Positions 48,711 to 59,990 of a DNA stretch of 64,000 nucleotides are shown here, piece by piece. Position 1 is the first letter of the stretch; each line of letters begins with the position of its first letter. The DNA lies in assembly GCA_032158295.1 (NCBI GenBank), contig CM063247.1, positions 12,816,399 through 12,880,398 on the forward strand. Reading direction: 5' to 3'. The translations under genes were made by a program, and so were the position numbers. The notes under the pieces are model-generated. The model was not told where the DNA came from. It saw only the letters and a program-made list of their open reading frames with translations, and did no database searches. The DNA is from Pycnopodia helianthoides. Its lineage: Eukaryota > Echinodermata > Asteroidea > Forcipulatida > Asteriidae.

Positions 48711-49894
48711 TCAACTATTAAATGTGATTCATCTATTTTTATAATTATACAATTGATGTGAAGATGGTGATGGAAAGCTAAAAGACCGTGCAATTATTTA
48801 TCGTATTCGAACAACAAGGCCTTGTTTATGCCTGATTATGTTCCCCCCTCATGGTAAAGCAATATTCGGGTGGGAACCAAGATTCCCATAAATTTCAAAT
48901 ACGAACAAGACATGCTCTACTAATCCTTTACTCCCTAGGCCCTCTTGCCTGCAGGTGACCTCAATCCTGCAATTATGTCACTTCACTCAAACATGTTTGG
49001 ACTTGGATAAGATTGGGATGCCTGACTCAGTTATTTGGGTGTACAGTCGAATCCTCAGTTTTGGGAGGATAAGGGAATAAGGGAATAAACAGCAAAAACA
49101 TTACAAATGCAATAGCTAGACCTCATCATGGTGCAGTCATTTTGTTTTTTTCACCATTCAAATCAACAAAACCAAAACGAGGCTCGAAGAGCGGAATAGT
49201 TGGATACTTTTGATGGTAGCAGGTTTATTATTGCTGTTGCCTGCAGAGAGCAAGAAATATATAACTTGAATGAGGCACAATTAAGTGCCTCATTTTTGAT
49301 AAAAAAACTGTCGAAATTTATGATCAATTGTAGCTTATGTAAATATTTGTGTCTATTTTTATGAAAGTATAATTTTTTAGATTTGATAGATTTAGGGGTG
49401 AGACTGCTTAACTTAAATCTGCCAATTTTAACGATTTAGTGTAAATTTTGATTCAATTAGGCCTAAATGGTAAGAACTTGCCCTGTTCTATGTTGACATG
49501 TAGCACTGAACCATTTTGATGTATTACCATTAACTTGCTTAACATATAGAATGGTTTTTTAACTTCCATTAGTTTTCCTGTTGCTCTTTATTTTGCTTAG
49601 CAATATTTTAATGCTTACTTTCTTCTTCAATGAGCCGATGAATGAGAATATTGATTTGAAAGCCCAATGATCGACGTTTTTTCAACTTTGCTTAACATAA
49701 TTTACATATAGAACTCTTGCACAGGTTGCCATTGCTGAGATCAAACAGTAAAAACATGCCCCTGTGTATATACACCTAGCCTGAACATCTGACCTCACAC
49801 TTTTTAGGCTCATGAATATTGCCAGATACTGGCTTTAGAACCAAGCAGCTTCCTGCCACCTTTGACCTTACATGGTATGTGCATACACCTGCTA

Positions 49895-49985
49895 GGGTCC
49901 AATTTCATGGATCTGCTTACCGCGAATTTATGCCGTAAGCGCAAAATTCTGTGGTGAGCAGAGCCATGCAATTTGGACCATTAGT
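49895..49985. mobile_element. Short MITE, CAATTTCATGGATCTGCT type
   Basis: GGTCCAATTTCATGGATCTG and CAGAGCCATGCAATTTGGACC are inverted, with GCCGTAAGCGCAAAATTCTG between. Only 91 bp, resembling 42445-42572. Confidence 0.82.
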
Positions 49986-50501
49986 TATGGGCCATTTACC
50001 TGTACATGTCTATCCAGTTTGTAAGACCAGTGCTTGTCCTTACATTTGCGGATGAAGACAGGGGACCAGTCTAATACGCACCTACAGTAGCTCAAACTCT
50101 CAACCAATGATGGCTCTTCATTTGACCTCGATGGGGGCACTGTTTGACCTTGTAAATTCATAGAAATATTAAAAGTCTAATTATAATTATGGTAATGACA
50201 AAAATATAGTTTGCTTCTTGTTCAACATAAATAAAGACCCAAAACCAAAACTGCCTGAGTAAGTTTTTAGTCAGTATTTTAAAATTTTAAATTTTATAAT
50301 GGTGCATGAATGTAGTGATTTAACTGCTAGTTTTATGACTTTACTCAAAGCTAGTATTCAGTCTGTTAATTTGACAATTTGAGCTATTTGTATTTCTCTT
50401 GGATTAAAAAAAAGTGTCTTTGTAAATACATTGTTGAAATGTAATGTGGCATTGTGTCCAGTTGGTAATGCTAACTCCATTCGTTCTACTCGGGTATACC
50501 T

Positions 50502-50735
50502 CCCCCCCCTAGCTGTCTAGGTAGAGGGAGTGCAGCCCCTTTGCTGGATTGTGTTTGCATTCGGCTAGAACGTTCCCCTCCACGTATAGTGACTAAAAGT
50601 GGGGCAAATAGTGGAGACCCTCCCCCTCTAGCTGTCTAGGTAGAGGGAGTGCAGCCCCTTTGCTGGATTGTGTTTGCATTCGGCTAGAATGTTCCCCTCC
50701 ACGTATAGTGACTAAAAGTGGGGCAAATAGTGGAA
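50502..50735. repeat. 119-bp tandem duplication
   Basis: AGCTGTCTAGGTAGAGGGAG starts at 50511 and again at 50630, almost identical through AAAGTGGGGCAAATAGTGGA. Near-identity indicates a recent duplication. Confidence 0.95.
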
Positions 50736-51427
50736 ACTTTCGGGGGAATTGTGCCTTTGATGGTACAAGCATGGAATTTATTTGGCTCAAGGGCCATCGC
50801 AGATTTGTCCTTCGAAAAGAATACGTTGTCAGAGTAGCAAGCCATTTTCAAAATGAATTTAAAACGTTTTCCATTGCTTGTTATTCAACCGTGCTTGTAT
50901 CATCAATGTCACAACCCCACACCTACCTGTGGTACTATAACTCCATTGATTGATTAAATCCCATGCCACACTACATTTCCGTAATGCATTTTGACAATGT
51001 CTTAAGGTACCGGTACTTAACAATTGAAGAAATTCACTAAGTGACTTTGATATACCCTACGATGCAAATGAATAGAATTTATTTTCATAATGATTATTAC
51101 AAGTTTTTTAGTGTACTATATTACATATGAAATCTATTTTATACCGAATTGAACAATTAAAGACTTTTTGGTGAGGTTATCTTTCAACTGTTTTTAGTTA
51201 AGAGTGGTCATTATTAGACAAATAATGGATCAAATTATTTTCGAAACACTTTTCCTTTCAAAATTGGTACCGACTGGTAATATTCACCTTTGCATACTTG
51301 TCACCTATTAGGTCCATCTCATGGTTCAGCCAAAACATCATGTGCTTGGTTTGGTACATCATTAATTTCTTATTTCATGATGTTCAATAAACATTTAATC
51401 CATGATGGCGGTAACAAAAACATGTAC

Positions 51428-51627
51428 ATGGCCCAATTTCACAAAGCCTGTAAGCACAAAAAACTTGCTAAGCACAGACAAACCTTGCTTAGCAGAAACA
51501 GGTTGACAGCCAATATTCCACAAAGTTTTCATTGTTGTGACTGGTGCCCCCACTCATGTTTTGCCCGGCAAAGAAATTTTCTAAGCAGTAATTTCTGCTA
51601 AACAGCTTTACGCAAATTGGCCCCAGG
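51428..51627. mobile_element. MITE, GGCCCAATTTCACAAAGC family
   Basis: GGCCCAATTTCACAAAGCCTG and CAGCTTTACGCAAATTGGCC are inverted. The interior has AAGCACAAAAAACTTGCTAA and CTTAGCAGAAACAGG. Confidence 0.8.
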
Positions 51628-51834
51628 TTGTTTGCAATTACATTATAATAATATAGTAATGAACAATGGACGTCACACAATAAATATAAAATCTATGGGA
51701 ACTCCAAATACACTGTAAACATATTTATTACATGGAGCAGACACGATTTAAAAAAGAATAGTTTGGATGAAGCCTTGCTACCATTAGCAGCGCACCGTAT
51801 CCGTACTTGGTACTCTCTGGACACGGCTCTCTGA

Positions 51835-52110
51835 GAAACTGGAAGCTTGGGAATTCCGGTGAAAATATCAAGGACTTCCCTTTGGATGAAAAAAGGCTTC
51901 GCGAAATACACGCTAGAAGATTGCCCCATTTCGAAAATACCTGGGTTTTTCCTGTGGACAAAAATAAGGATCTTTGCTAAACACAGGTTTTCATGCTCGA
52001 AATAAACTGGAAGCTTGGTAATTCCGGTGCGCCGTATCGAAAATACCCAGGTTTTTTTCTGGAAAAAACCCTAACCCCTAAGGGTTTTCAGGCTCGGAAA
52101 ACGGGAGCTT
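51835..52110. repeat. Diverged two-copy repeat
   Basis: CTGGAAGCTTGGGAATTCCGG at 51838 recurs at 52007. CGAAAATACCTGGGTTTTTC also has a second copy near 52037 with CAGGTTTT..CTCG. The second copy is shorter. Confidence 0.65.
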
Positions 52111-53138
52111 GTCTGTTCGTAGTGTGGTAATTTTGACTGGGGTATAGGCCTCTAATTGGCGACTAGAAGTGGCCAAAGAAACCAGCGTGAATGGTGATTA
52201 CATCTAATCTAGCTGGGTAGAGTGAAACTTGGGAATGTCGCTATTGTTTCAGATCCTCGTTTTAGTGACATGTTTTCATACCTCAATTTCGGCGGCAATC
52301 TTCAGTTGTAAAGTGGTTGTGTTGGTTTGTATATCACATTGGTTCGAGATGAGTTTTTTCGTGTGCGGATGGTGTTTTTTGAGTGACTCTCTTTCTTGTT
52401 CAAGTGACTGTTTATGCACCCAACACAAACATTCTTGTATGGCATGGAAGATAATACGATGAGAACACCCAATAAACTTGTTTTGTTAAAAAAAAAATTA
52501 AATCCGGGAGTTCGATTTGGAGGTTGATTTGGAAACATTCATGTTCTTCTGATAAAGGAGTAAGAAGCTCTTGGCTTTCTGTTGGACCTGTTTAAAGTCA
52601 GCTCGTAAAAAGTGTGCTTGGCCACATGGCACGTACAACAGATCCGAAACAATTGAGCGGTTTCTTATCGATAATAATAAAATGTGGGATTGTCGTATAG
52701 AATGGAGGAAGGAAATTAGTAGGACCCGTATAAATCATAAGTCAAGTCTCGACACAGACCGACTGGTTTGATACTTCGAGATAAAATCACTTGGTTTCCA
52801 GTCGTTCTCTTCACACCTCAAGATTGGAATGTCCTGGGCGTGCAGAGGAGTTGAAGAGATTATTGACTGTGTGATTTTAAGGAAGCAAGGAGGAGGGAAA
52901 ATCCTCCATGGCATACTCGGATTTGCGGATGACGATTTGCCTAGGTGAGTGGTTGGTTTGAGATGGTTTCGAAGAATTGCGTTCATTGTTCCGGTGGGGT
53001 TATTTGCTGTTGAAGTGCGGTACAACCCCTGTCCTTTATAGTATAACAATAAGAATGTTGTTATGCCCAAGCCCCCTGCCTCCCAGGTTACCAACACTTT
53101 CAGGGGGTTTTCCCAACCAGTGAGAACAATATACAAAA

Positions 53139-53443
53139 CGTCTAAGCGTAAGGATATGGAAAAAAGGTTTGCGGTGACAACCTTGTTATACTGTCTCTTA
53201 TTGAGTTGGGGTGGTTCTGAAAAGAACCGTTGGTTAACTCGACGTTTCGATCAGTTGCTCTGATCGTCTTCTGGAGAAAGGCGATCAGAGCATACTGATC
53301 GAAAAGTCGAGTTAACCAACGGTTCTTTTCAGAACCACCCCAACTCAATAAGAGACAGTATTACATGGTTTTCACCGCAAACCTTTTTTCCATATCGTAT
53401 TTCCACCATGCAAAGTTTCAAATCCTACTCGTCTAAGCGTAAG
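53139..53443. other. 14-bp direct repeat flanking the palindrome (possible target-site duplication)
   Basis: CGTCTAAGCGTAAG occurs at 53139-53152 and 53430-53443, just outside the foldback element. A 14-bp duplication is longer than most DNA transposons make and would fit target-primed insertion. Confidence 0.65.
53152..53397. repeat. Giant palindrome (foldback element) with histone-like stem-loops
   Basis: Arms of about 115 bp, 53152-53266 and 53282-53397, are separated by 15 bases. The 64-bp core arms (53191-53254 and 53295-53358) differ at one base. Each arm carries GGTTCTTTTCAGAACC (53321-53336 plus strand, 53213-53228 minus strand) followed by ACCACCCC-like sequence. The element is flanked by GTCTAAGCGTAAG on both sides. 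Confidence 0.93.
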
Positions 53444-53459
53444 TTAATTCTAACAGGAA

Positions 53460-55120
53460 ATAAATAGGCCTAGGCCTATAATGCCATTTGCATGACTGAG
53501 GGATTATTTTGACCATTTTGACCCAAGGCCTTTCTGTTCCTCCGGGTACGCTTCTGAACAGGTTTACCCCCCATCAAACCACTGGGCAAAATCTCTTTAA
53601 TACGAATGCGTGAAAGTCAAAGGCTGCTCTTGCCGAAAATGACCGGGAAAACCACAGAGCTAGGAAACCTTTAGGCCTAGATAGCTATAGACTTGTCAAT
53701 CGCCATGAAAATAATTGTGGAACTGTTTCAAATTTGATTTCATTAATCAATCTTTGCTTGCAAACCATGTACATACAAAACATTATTTAAATAGATAAAA
53801 TAGTGTAAATCTTTAGAATATTTCGGCCCCATTCCAACACACGAATTTGTTGTGTACAAATATGTAAACTTATTTTCCCACGTAAATAGCTCATACCATA
53901 CAGAGTACACACACACAGAGCGTGGTCCGTGCGCGCCTAAACAGTTTCATGGTAGATACCATTGTGTGGACAGGGGTGTTTCCGTGTAACTAAATAAGTA
54001 TCACGTTATTAATGCAAACAATTTGAGGCAGAGAAGGAAATGCGACATGTTATTGTTATTAACAATTTACTAATTAAATTGTAACCAACTTTCCAGCACA
54101 TTATGAACACAACAAAGAGCAACGCTGTTGCTAAATAACAAATTTACTCGTGCAAATCTGTTCAACCCTGAACCAATGGTGGTATAGTCCATGTCATCGC
54201 CACACACAAAAACGTACACACAACCAGCGGCACAATTTTCATCAGTGAAGCCAAACTTAACTTGCCATTATAAAAATTTGTGACACTATCTTAGACAAAA
54301 ATGTTCACAAGAAGAAAGTGTATACATTACTGATTCTGCCCATATAAGTTTTGCCAGTGAAACCTTCCTATTAGTACATGAACTTATCATTTTAGAAAAT
54401 TGTGTTGTGGTTTCTTAGTTGACACTTCGGAAGTTTGTAAAACAGACGTTTTAGCAACGGCTTTTTAGAAGCTATAAAATAACTTTTCATTGGTCTTTAG
54501 TTCAACTCAAAAATGACGTTGGTAAAATTTGTCCAATCACAAAATTTGTTAGAGCACTGTGTCGGTCAGAATGTAAACTTTCCAAATCCGTTTTGGACTA
54601 AGGAATCAGCCGTCGGCTTGTTGACTTATGGTCGAATTAAGAGCCCTCATGCGACAAAAAAAGACAAATTTTGTAGCACTCTCCATAGGAAATGTGACCG
54701 CAGTTGTACGAATGAACCCCCAAAAGACGTGGCAAAACATATTTCATTTGAAACCAATGTTTTACGAGTCGAAAGAGGAGGTTTTACCCTTTGTGTTTCC
54801 GTTTTGGACTAAGCTTTACGATAAACGGTTGCAAAGTTACAATAACAATCATGGCCAAGAACCCCGGTTTTGAAGAAAATTTGTACACAGCGCGGCACGG
54901 CGCGCGCCCGCTGACTGTTTGAACAGATTACTTTACATCACAAATTCATATAGATTCCCCCGCCCTCCCGCAACATAAAAATACCCCGACAAAATCGACT
55001 GCCGATGCACGAGCCAAGCCATGGTACAAATACCTTAATGAAACAGTCGTTGCGTGGTTAATCCTTCACCACCAACTTCTTTACTCCAGTAATAAAAGCG
55101 GAACTGGATCCAGTAAGCAG
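53460..55120. other. Intergenic region left of the second gene
   Basis: No repeat shared with the window and no splice-supported coding. Open frames at 54513-54873 overlap in two frames and resemble nothing I know. CpG-containing sequence increases toward 54900-55000, as near a promoter. Confidence 0.35.
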
Positions 55121-55303
55121 TGTTATAGACAACATGGCGGAAATGTTGCATGGGTTTGGGTGGTGAATTATGTCTTGTGTGTTTGACAAACTGTTAGTTT
55201 ACTTAATATTGAATTGTTGTTATTGAAGGAAGACCAATAGCTGTAAGTTGATGTCAAGTATAATAATACTGTAATTATCGTGTTCGAGGAGTTACTGGAA
55301 AAG
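55120..55303 (+). other. Candidate 5' UTR exon of a second gene (start uncertain)
   Basis: The segment ends GGAAAAG|GTATGTG, a strong donor at 55304. The left boundary is arbitrary, near the ATGGCGG element. No long reading frame is open, so it would be non-coding leader. Confidence 0.4.
55134..55166 (+). promoter_or_regulatory. AACATGGCGG element and 10-codon upstream ORF in a 5' leader
   Basis: AACATGGCGGAA contains the ATGGCGG core of downstream YY1-type promoter elements, which often mark transcription starts. Its ATG opens a short reading frame ending in TGA at 55164. It is followed by a clean donor at 55304, as in a non-coding first exon. Confidence 0.35.
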
Positions 55304-55575
55304 GTATGTGTGCCTCGTTTTAATTTGACTCAATTTTAATTTACGTAGCTACAGGACTAGATCGAGTAGCAGTATGAGTAGGGATAGGTTTTGGACTCCT
55401 CCGTGCAAGACGGTCAGTCAGTAACACAACGGAGACTGGCATCAAGTACCAGAGTAAATCATAATTAAAGCAATAAAATATTAAAGATTAATGTGAAGCT
55501 AAGGCCTAAGCTTGTGTATTTATTTAAAAAATTGGCTTCTGACTGTTGTTGTATCTGTGTTTATAATATTTAACC

Positions 55576-55712
55576 ATTAACTGTTAGTGTTAGTGTTACT
55601 TTTGTGAGTGTTGGAAAATGTTTTACACCATGTATGTAGCGACTGCAGTGTATGTGTGTACAATCAGCTTTCTCTATGGTAACAGTAACACTAACACTAA
55701 CAAAAGTAACAA
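55576..55712. repeat. Inverted repeat of (GTTAGT)n type
   Basis: GTTAGTGTTAGTGTTAC at about 55582 is inverted as GTAACACTAACACTAAC at about 55685, a stem of at least 17 bp around a 90-base loop. It lies in the putative first intron of gene 2. Confidence 0.7.
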
Positions 55713-56038
55713 CAATCACTAGGCATTTTTCATTGCATGGTTGACTTATTTTGACAAATTTAAAGTTGTTTTTGTTGGTGAATTTGGATGAGTACACTGT
55801 CCTAACCATCAGCTGCTAACCATATATTATTGATATTGGATTGTTTTTGTTATTTTTATTTTATTACAGTTCATCTGTCTGACTCCTCTACAGATCCTAT
55901 TTGATTTTAAAGCAAAATAGAATTTAGGATCCATTGAAACTGTGAATTTGGAGATAATGTATGGTGTAGCTAATGTCCAAACCTTTTTACTTCTGAGGTT
56001 TTTGTTTGTTACAACTCACCTTTCTGATACCTGTTTAG

Positions 56039-56117
56039 ATCCGCTTTGGGTTGCAAGGTTGAAGCAAAGACTGTTTTGTCAACGGGCAAGCTCTCCACGT
56101 CCTGCAGCATGGCTCAG
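56039..56117 (+). CDS. Candidate first coding exon of a second gene (M-A-Q then splice)
   Basis: A pyrimidine-rich tract ending CTGTTTAG precedes 79 bases ending CAG|GTAAAT. The only ATG (56109, context CAGCATGGC, close to Kozak) gives M-A-Q before the donor, phase 0. I could not identify the next exon. Candidates starting GAGGCAATGTAC (59134) or TATACCAGG (60430) are open only briefly. The product is unknown and the gene probably continues beyond the window. Confidence 0.45.
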
Positions 56118-57119
56118 GTAAATATTACAATACAGTCACAGAGTTGTGCATAGTTTACGTTTATTTTCCTAAATGGTTGACTTCCATTTAACCATGGAGG
56201 CCATGATTTGACCATTTAACTATTTCTGCTGATTCCTATTGGAAGTTTGAGCCCATAGGAGCAGATGTCAACACACTTTCAATGATTAAAAGTAGAACAC
56301 TGCAACCCAGACCTTTACACTACAGTCACAAAACCACAAACCACAGTGGGGCTGCATACAAAGCAAAATGTAAAAACAAACTGTGAGGATTAAAAAATAA
56401 CGTATTACATTTGTAGGAGTTTCTGATTAGAAACATTCCACCAACAAAAGTGATGTCAATCATTCTCCCTGGATAGTGTCTGGGGCTAAAATTTGAAAGA
56501 AAAGTAAGGTCTCATTTATATTTAATGTGGGGTTTAACCAATATGGAAATTTGGAAACAGGTTTCAATTTTCTTTTTGGTTAAACAGTGCTGTAAGGAGA
56601 GTTGATCTAAATCCAAATACATCTAGGCCTACATGTAGAGTTTCCCCGATCCCCAACAAACTGTCAGGCCAGTGGTTTGTCAGAATATTTCCTGACTTCA
56701 GGGTTCGTCAAAGATCACCCTTTGCCTTAAAACATTTGAAACATTTACATTCAAGGGAAGAAAGATGTGACGCTATTGTGTCCAAACATCTTATTTTCTC
56801 ATATGTGATTAAATGTTGACAATCTCTCCAAAACTGTAACACCCTGAAAGTTCCATGGATTTTATAATCGTCTGAGAACATACCGCTTCCTGTTTTCATG
56901 ATTCTCCATGTTTGCACAGTCACACTCCTGTACTGTAGGTTGTTTGATTCTTGTGCCATTCAGTGTGAATGATTAATTAGTTTAATAGGATGGTAAACAA
57001 CCAACAAAACCAATAAATGCCAGGGCTATGCCCATGCACAAGCTAGGAAAACAAATGCGGGCTGATATGCGCAAATTGCTGTTCAATTGTTACACTGCGT
57101 ACTGTATTTTTGTTATCTA

Positions 57120-57570
57120 ATTTAAATTCTGGTTGTAAAAAACAAAAATTATGGTTCAGTGAACATTTAGAGCTACAAGTCCCTACGGTCTAGTGAATTT
57201 TACCCCCCCCCAATAAAATAAAACAAATAAATAAATAAAATCAAGCCCTGCAGTGTCACTCCTATCCTTACATGACCTTCACTGGATGACAGTTTCCAAC
57301 CGAAAAAACTTCAAAATACTGACCCTGGTTTTCAAATGTCTTAGTTTATCAGTCTGATAAATCTCTTTCAATTCTGTGAGTATTTAAGAATCTTCTCCTG
57401 GTGCTTGTTCAAACTTAAACAGTTCAAATGTTAAACTGTAGCATTTTTTTCTTTCTCATTTCAATTCTGGTCTTGTACAAAAAAAATATGGTCCTGTAAA
57501 ATTTTTGAGCTACATACAGTGTACAAGCCTTGCAGTCTTGTGGATTTTCAACCCAAATTCGAGCCCTGAA
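57120..57570. mobile_element. Two partial copies of the AGGGCTCAAAATTAACAC family
   Basis: GAGCTACAAGTCCCTACGGT near 57170, and AGTCTGATAAATCTCTTTCA then TGTGGATTTTCAACCCAAAT near 57350-57560, match 17490-18030 twice over. Confidence 0.65.
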
Positions 57571-58139
57571 TCATGGAGAAACTTGAGAAGAATCAATCAG
57601 GCTCTATCACGTAGTGAGTTCAGGCAGGTCTTAGAATGCTAAAATCACCCCTCCTCCACTCTTGCCTTACAAAAGAAAGAAAGAAACTGAAAGACATGAG
57701 GGAAAAACCCTGACATTACAATAGTGACGTACACGCAGTTGTAGATGTTTGCAAAATGATTTGTGAATAAACTGTAATTGATACCGAATGGAAGTGTTTG
57801 GAAATCCAAAAATTTCACTTGTTTCAATTTACTTTTTAGTTATAGTATAACATCGGTGGTGTAAATGTATAGTTCACACTATGAAATGGGAGAAATTTTT
57901 TTAACCACCTAGTGCTAGAGACCTCCCCCCCCCCCCGAATCCTTCAAAATCCTCCACTACATGGTGACTCAACACCAAATTGTGTGGACTTGGATAAGAT
58001 TTGGTACATGTATGCCTGGCCCAGTGATAGGTGTTTGTTATTTGGGCCTTCAGTCCCCAATCCTTCGCAATCCGACAGCTCCCGAAATATGATTTTGGAG
58101 GATTTGGGAGGGTATGGGTTAATTCAATGTTTAATTAGT

Positions 58140-58490
58140 TTGGGTTGAACAAAGACAAATTGACTAGAGCAGGACTTGAACCTTCGACCTCCGGATTGCT
58201 TTACCTAAAATGTTGCATCCCCTTAAGGTCCCTCTGCTGCTGCTTCCCAGGTTTTATCGTAAACTTGGGTGTGATCTTTGGCTATATATACATGTACAGC
58301 ACTTACAGGTTTTGTGGCTTCTGACTGGCACCCCCGAACAAAGATATTGACAAAATTGGGAGACCTCCAAAAGGCCAAAGATATTGACAAAATAGGGAGA
58401 CCTCCAAAAGAACAAAAATATTGAAAAAATAGGGAGACCGCCAAAAGGTGCCCAAATTATTCAAAATTTACCCTGTTAGTTTCCCTTAAG
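58140..58490 (-). mobile_element. SINE family A, rearranged fragments
   Basis: TGGGTTGAACAAAGACAAAT then GCAGGACTTGAACCTTCGAC (minus-strand head), abutting the plus-strand upstream module GCATCCCCTTAAGG..CTGACTGGCACCCCCG. TATTGACAAAATTGGGAGACC is repeated three times at 58340-58445. Confidence 0.8.
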
Positions 58491-59177
58491 GTTTATTACT
58501 CAATAATAAACTGTTGGTGAAGTTCCTTTTTTTAACTAAAGATCAAAGCTACATGCATTGTTACCTGCATACATGTACACTCAGCTCTTGAGTACACTTT
58601 TTTTATTATTACACTGACAGTATTTGGGCAAGGCTTGACAATTTGTTGCCTGTAACATACTGGGGGAAAAGGCAGGTAGACATGAAAAGAATGTTATTTT
58701 AGGAATTTTTTTTGACATATTATGCCCTGAGAAAAAGAGTTCATTGGCCAAGGTAGAACCATACTTTATGTTGTAGACTTCGTCTTTGAAAAGCTATAAA
58801 GTTTTTGTGATAGTTGATACTGATAAAGAACTGGGTGATTGACAAATTATAAATTTAAACCAGAAGTTATTATTCTGTCATCAGTTTTCAATAAGTTTGT
58901 TCATAACAAGACACAGCGAAAAAGATGAGCCCATGATTGGAGTTTTTGTGCATTGACCTGCATTTTTGGCTCATCATCCCTGACACAAAATCTCGTGATG
59001 CATCAGGGATGCATACTGTGCTTACACAAACAGTATTAGCGACACCTAAAAATATCCCCATGTAATTAAGGAAGGTCTAGACTAAAGAATGCGTGCAGTT
59101 GACTTGTTGACTCATTGTGCTTAGGAGGCAATGTACCTGCTGTACACAATGTACTACCAGTATCAAGTTTTGGTTTA

Positions 59178-59531
59178 TGGTTTTAACTGTCAAAGACGAT
59201 TAGACTCACTTGGTTTATTCTTACCAACATGCCCAAAATAACACACCTGTGAAAATTTGGGCTTAGTTGGTTATCGAAGTTGCAAGAAAGTAAGGAAAGA
59301 AAAAACACCTTTGTTGCATGTAATTGTGTGCTTTCAGATGCCTGAAGCTTTTCTCAGATTTAAATTTTTTGTGTGAAATTACCTCTTTCTCTAAAACTAC
59401 ACTACTTCAAAGGGAGCCGTTTCTTACAATGTTTTATACTATCAACAGCTCTTCAGTGCTCTTTACCAAGTAAGTTTTTGTAGTCTTTAACTTGAAAAAT
59501 ATTTACCAAAAGTTTACCCTGTCTTTTAAGA
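59178..59531. mobile_element. TTAA-type MITE, diverged copy
   Basis: AACTGTCAAAGACGATTAGA, CCTGTGAAAATTTGGGC, AAAACACCTTTGTTGCATG and TTTACCAAAAGTTTACCC follow the order of the 30728 copy. The edges have lost clear TTAA. Confidence 0.75.
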
Positions 59532-59824
59532 AGCTCTGCAGTATAAGTTTCATGTATCCCTCAAGTGTTTAGTGGAATACTTAAAAATAGAACGCAACCT
59601 GGCAGAGTCATGAATCGGGATGCAGATGCACTTATTTTTAGGTAATCCATGCTATGTCCGCTTGTTATCCACATGGACAACCTAAGGCTAATAATTATCC
59701 TCCGCACACTTGCAAAACTTCAGTCTCTTTCGGGTGTTTTTTATAAATTTTTTCTAAGGGTTTAGAACAAAAAACAACATTTTAAAATGACTTAAAACAA
59801 CTGGATCCAGAATTTTATGTTTTT

Positions 59825-59990
59825 GAAAAGGTTGAACTTTAATTCTTGGTGACAGCTGTGCTGATAACATTTGTCATGACATTTGTATCCTAGAGCAAGG
59901 CACATAACCATTATTGTTTCTCTTAACCCAGGTGTATAAATGGGAACCTGAGAGGGCTGGAACAGTATTGTGTTTGATTAACCCCTTTAA
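59825..59990 (+). mobile_element. SINE family D tail
   Basis: CTAGAGCAAGGCACATAACC then ATTATTGTTTCTCTTAACCC and AAATGGGAACCTGAGAGGGC match the 27800-27870 tail. No head is visible. Confidence 0.65.

Noticed and set aside
50660..50953. 97-codon open frame starting in the 119-bp duplication
   Set aside because: Begins inside repeat sequence and shows no conserved motif.
52060..52095. AACCCTAACCCCTAAGGG, considered as an interstitial telomere repeat
   Set aside because: Only about one and a half degenerate units, within a diverged duplication; not a telomeric array.
52735..53136. 133-codon minus-strand open frame
   Set aside because: No recognisable domain, no splice context, and next to the foldback element. 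Not supported as a gene.
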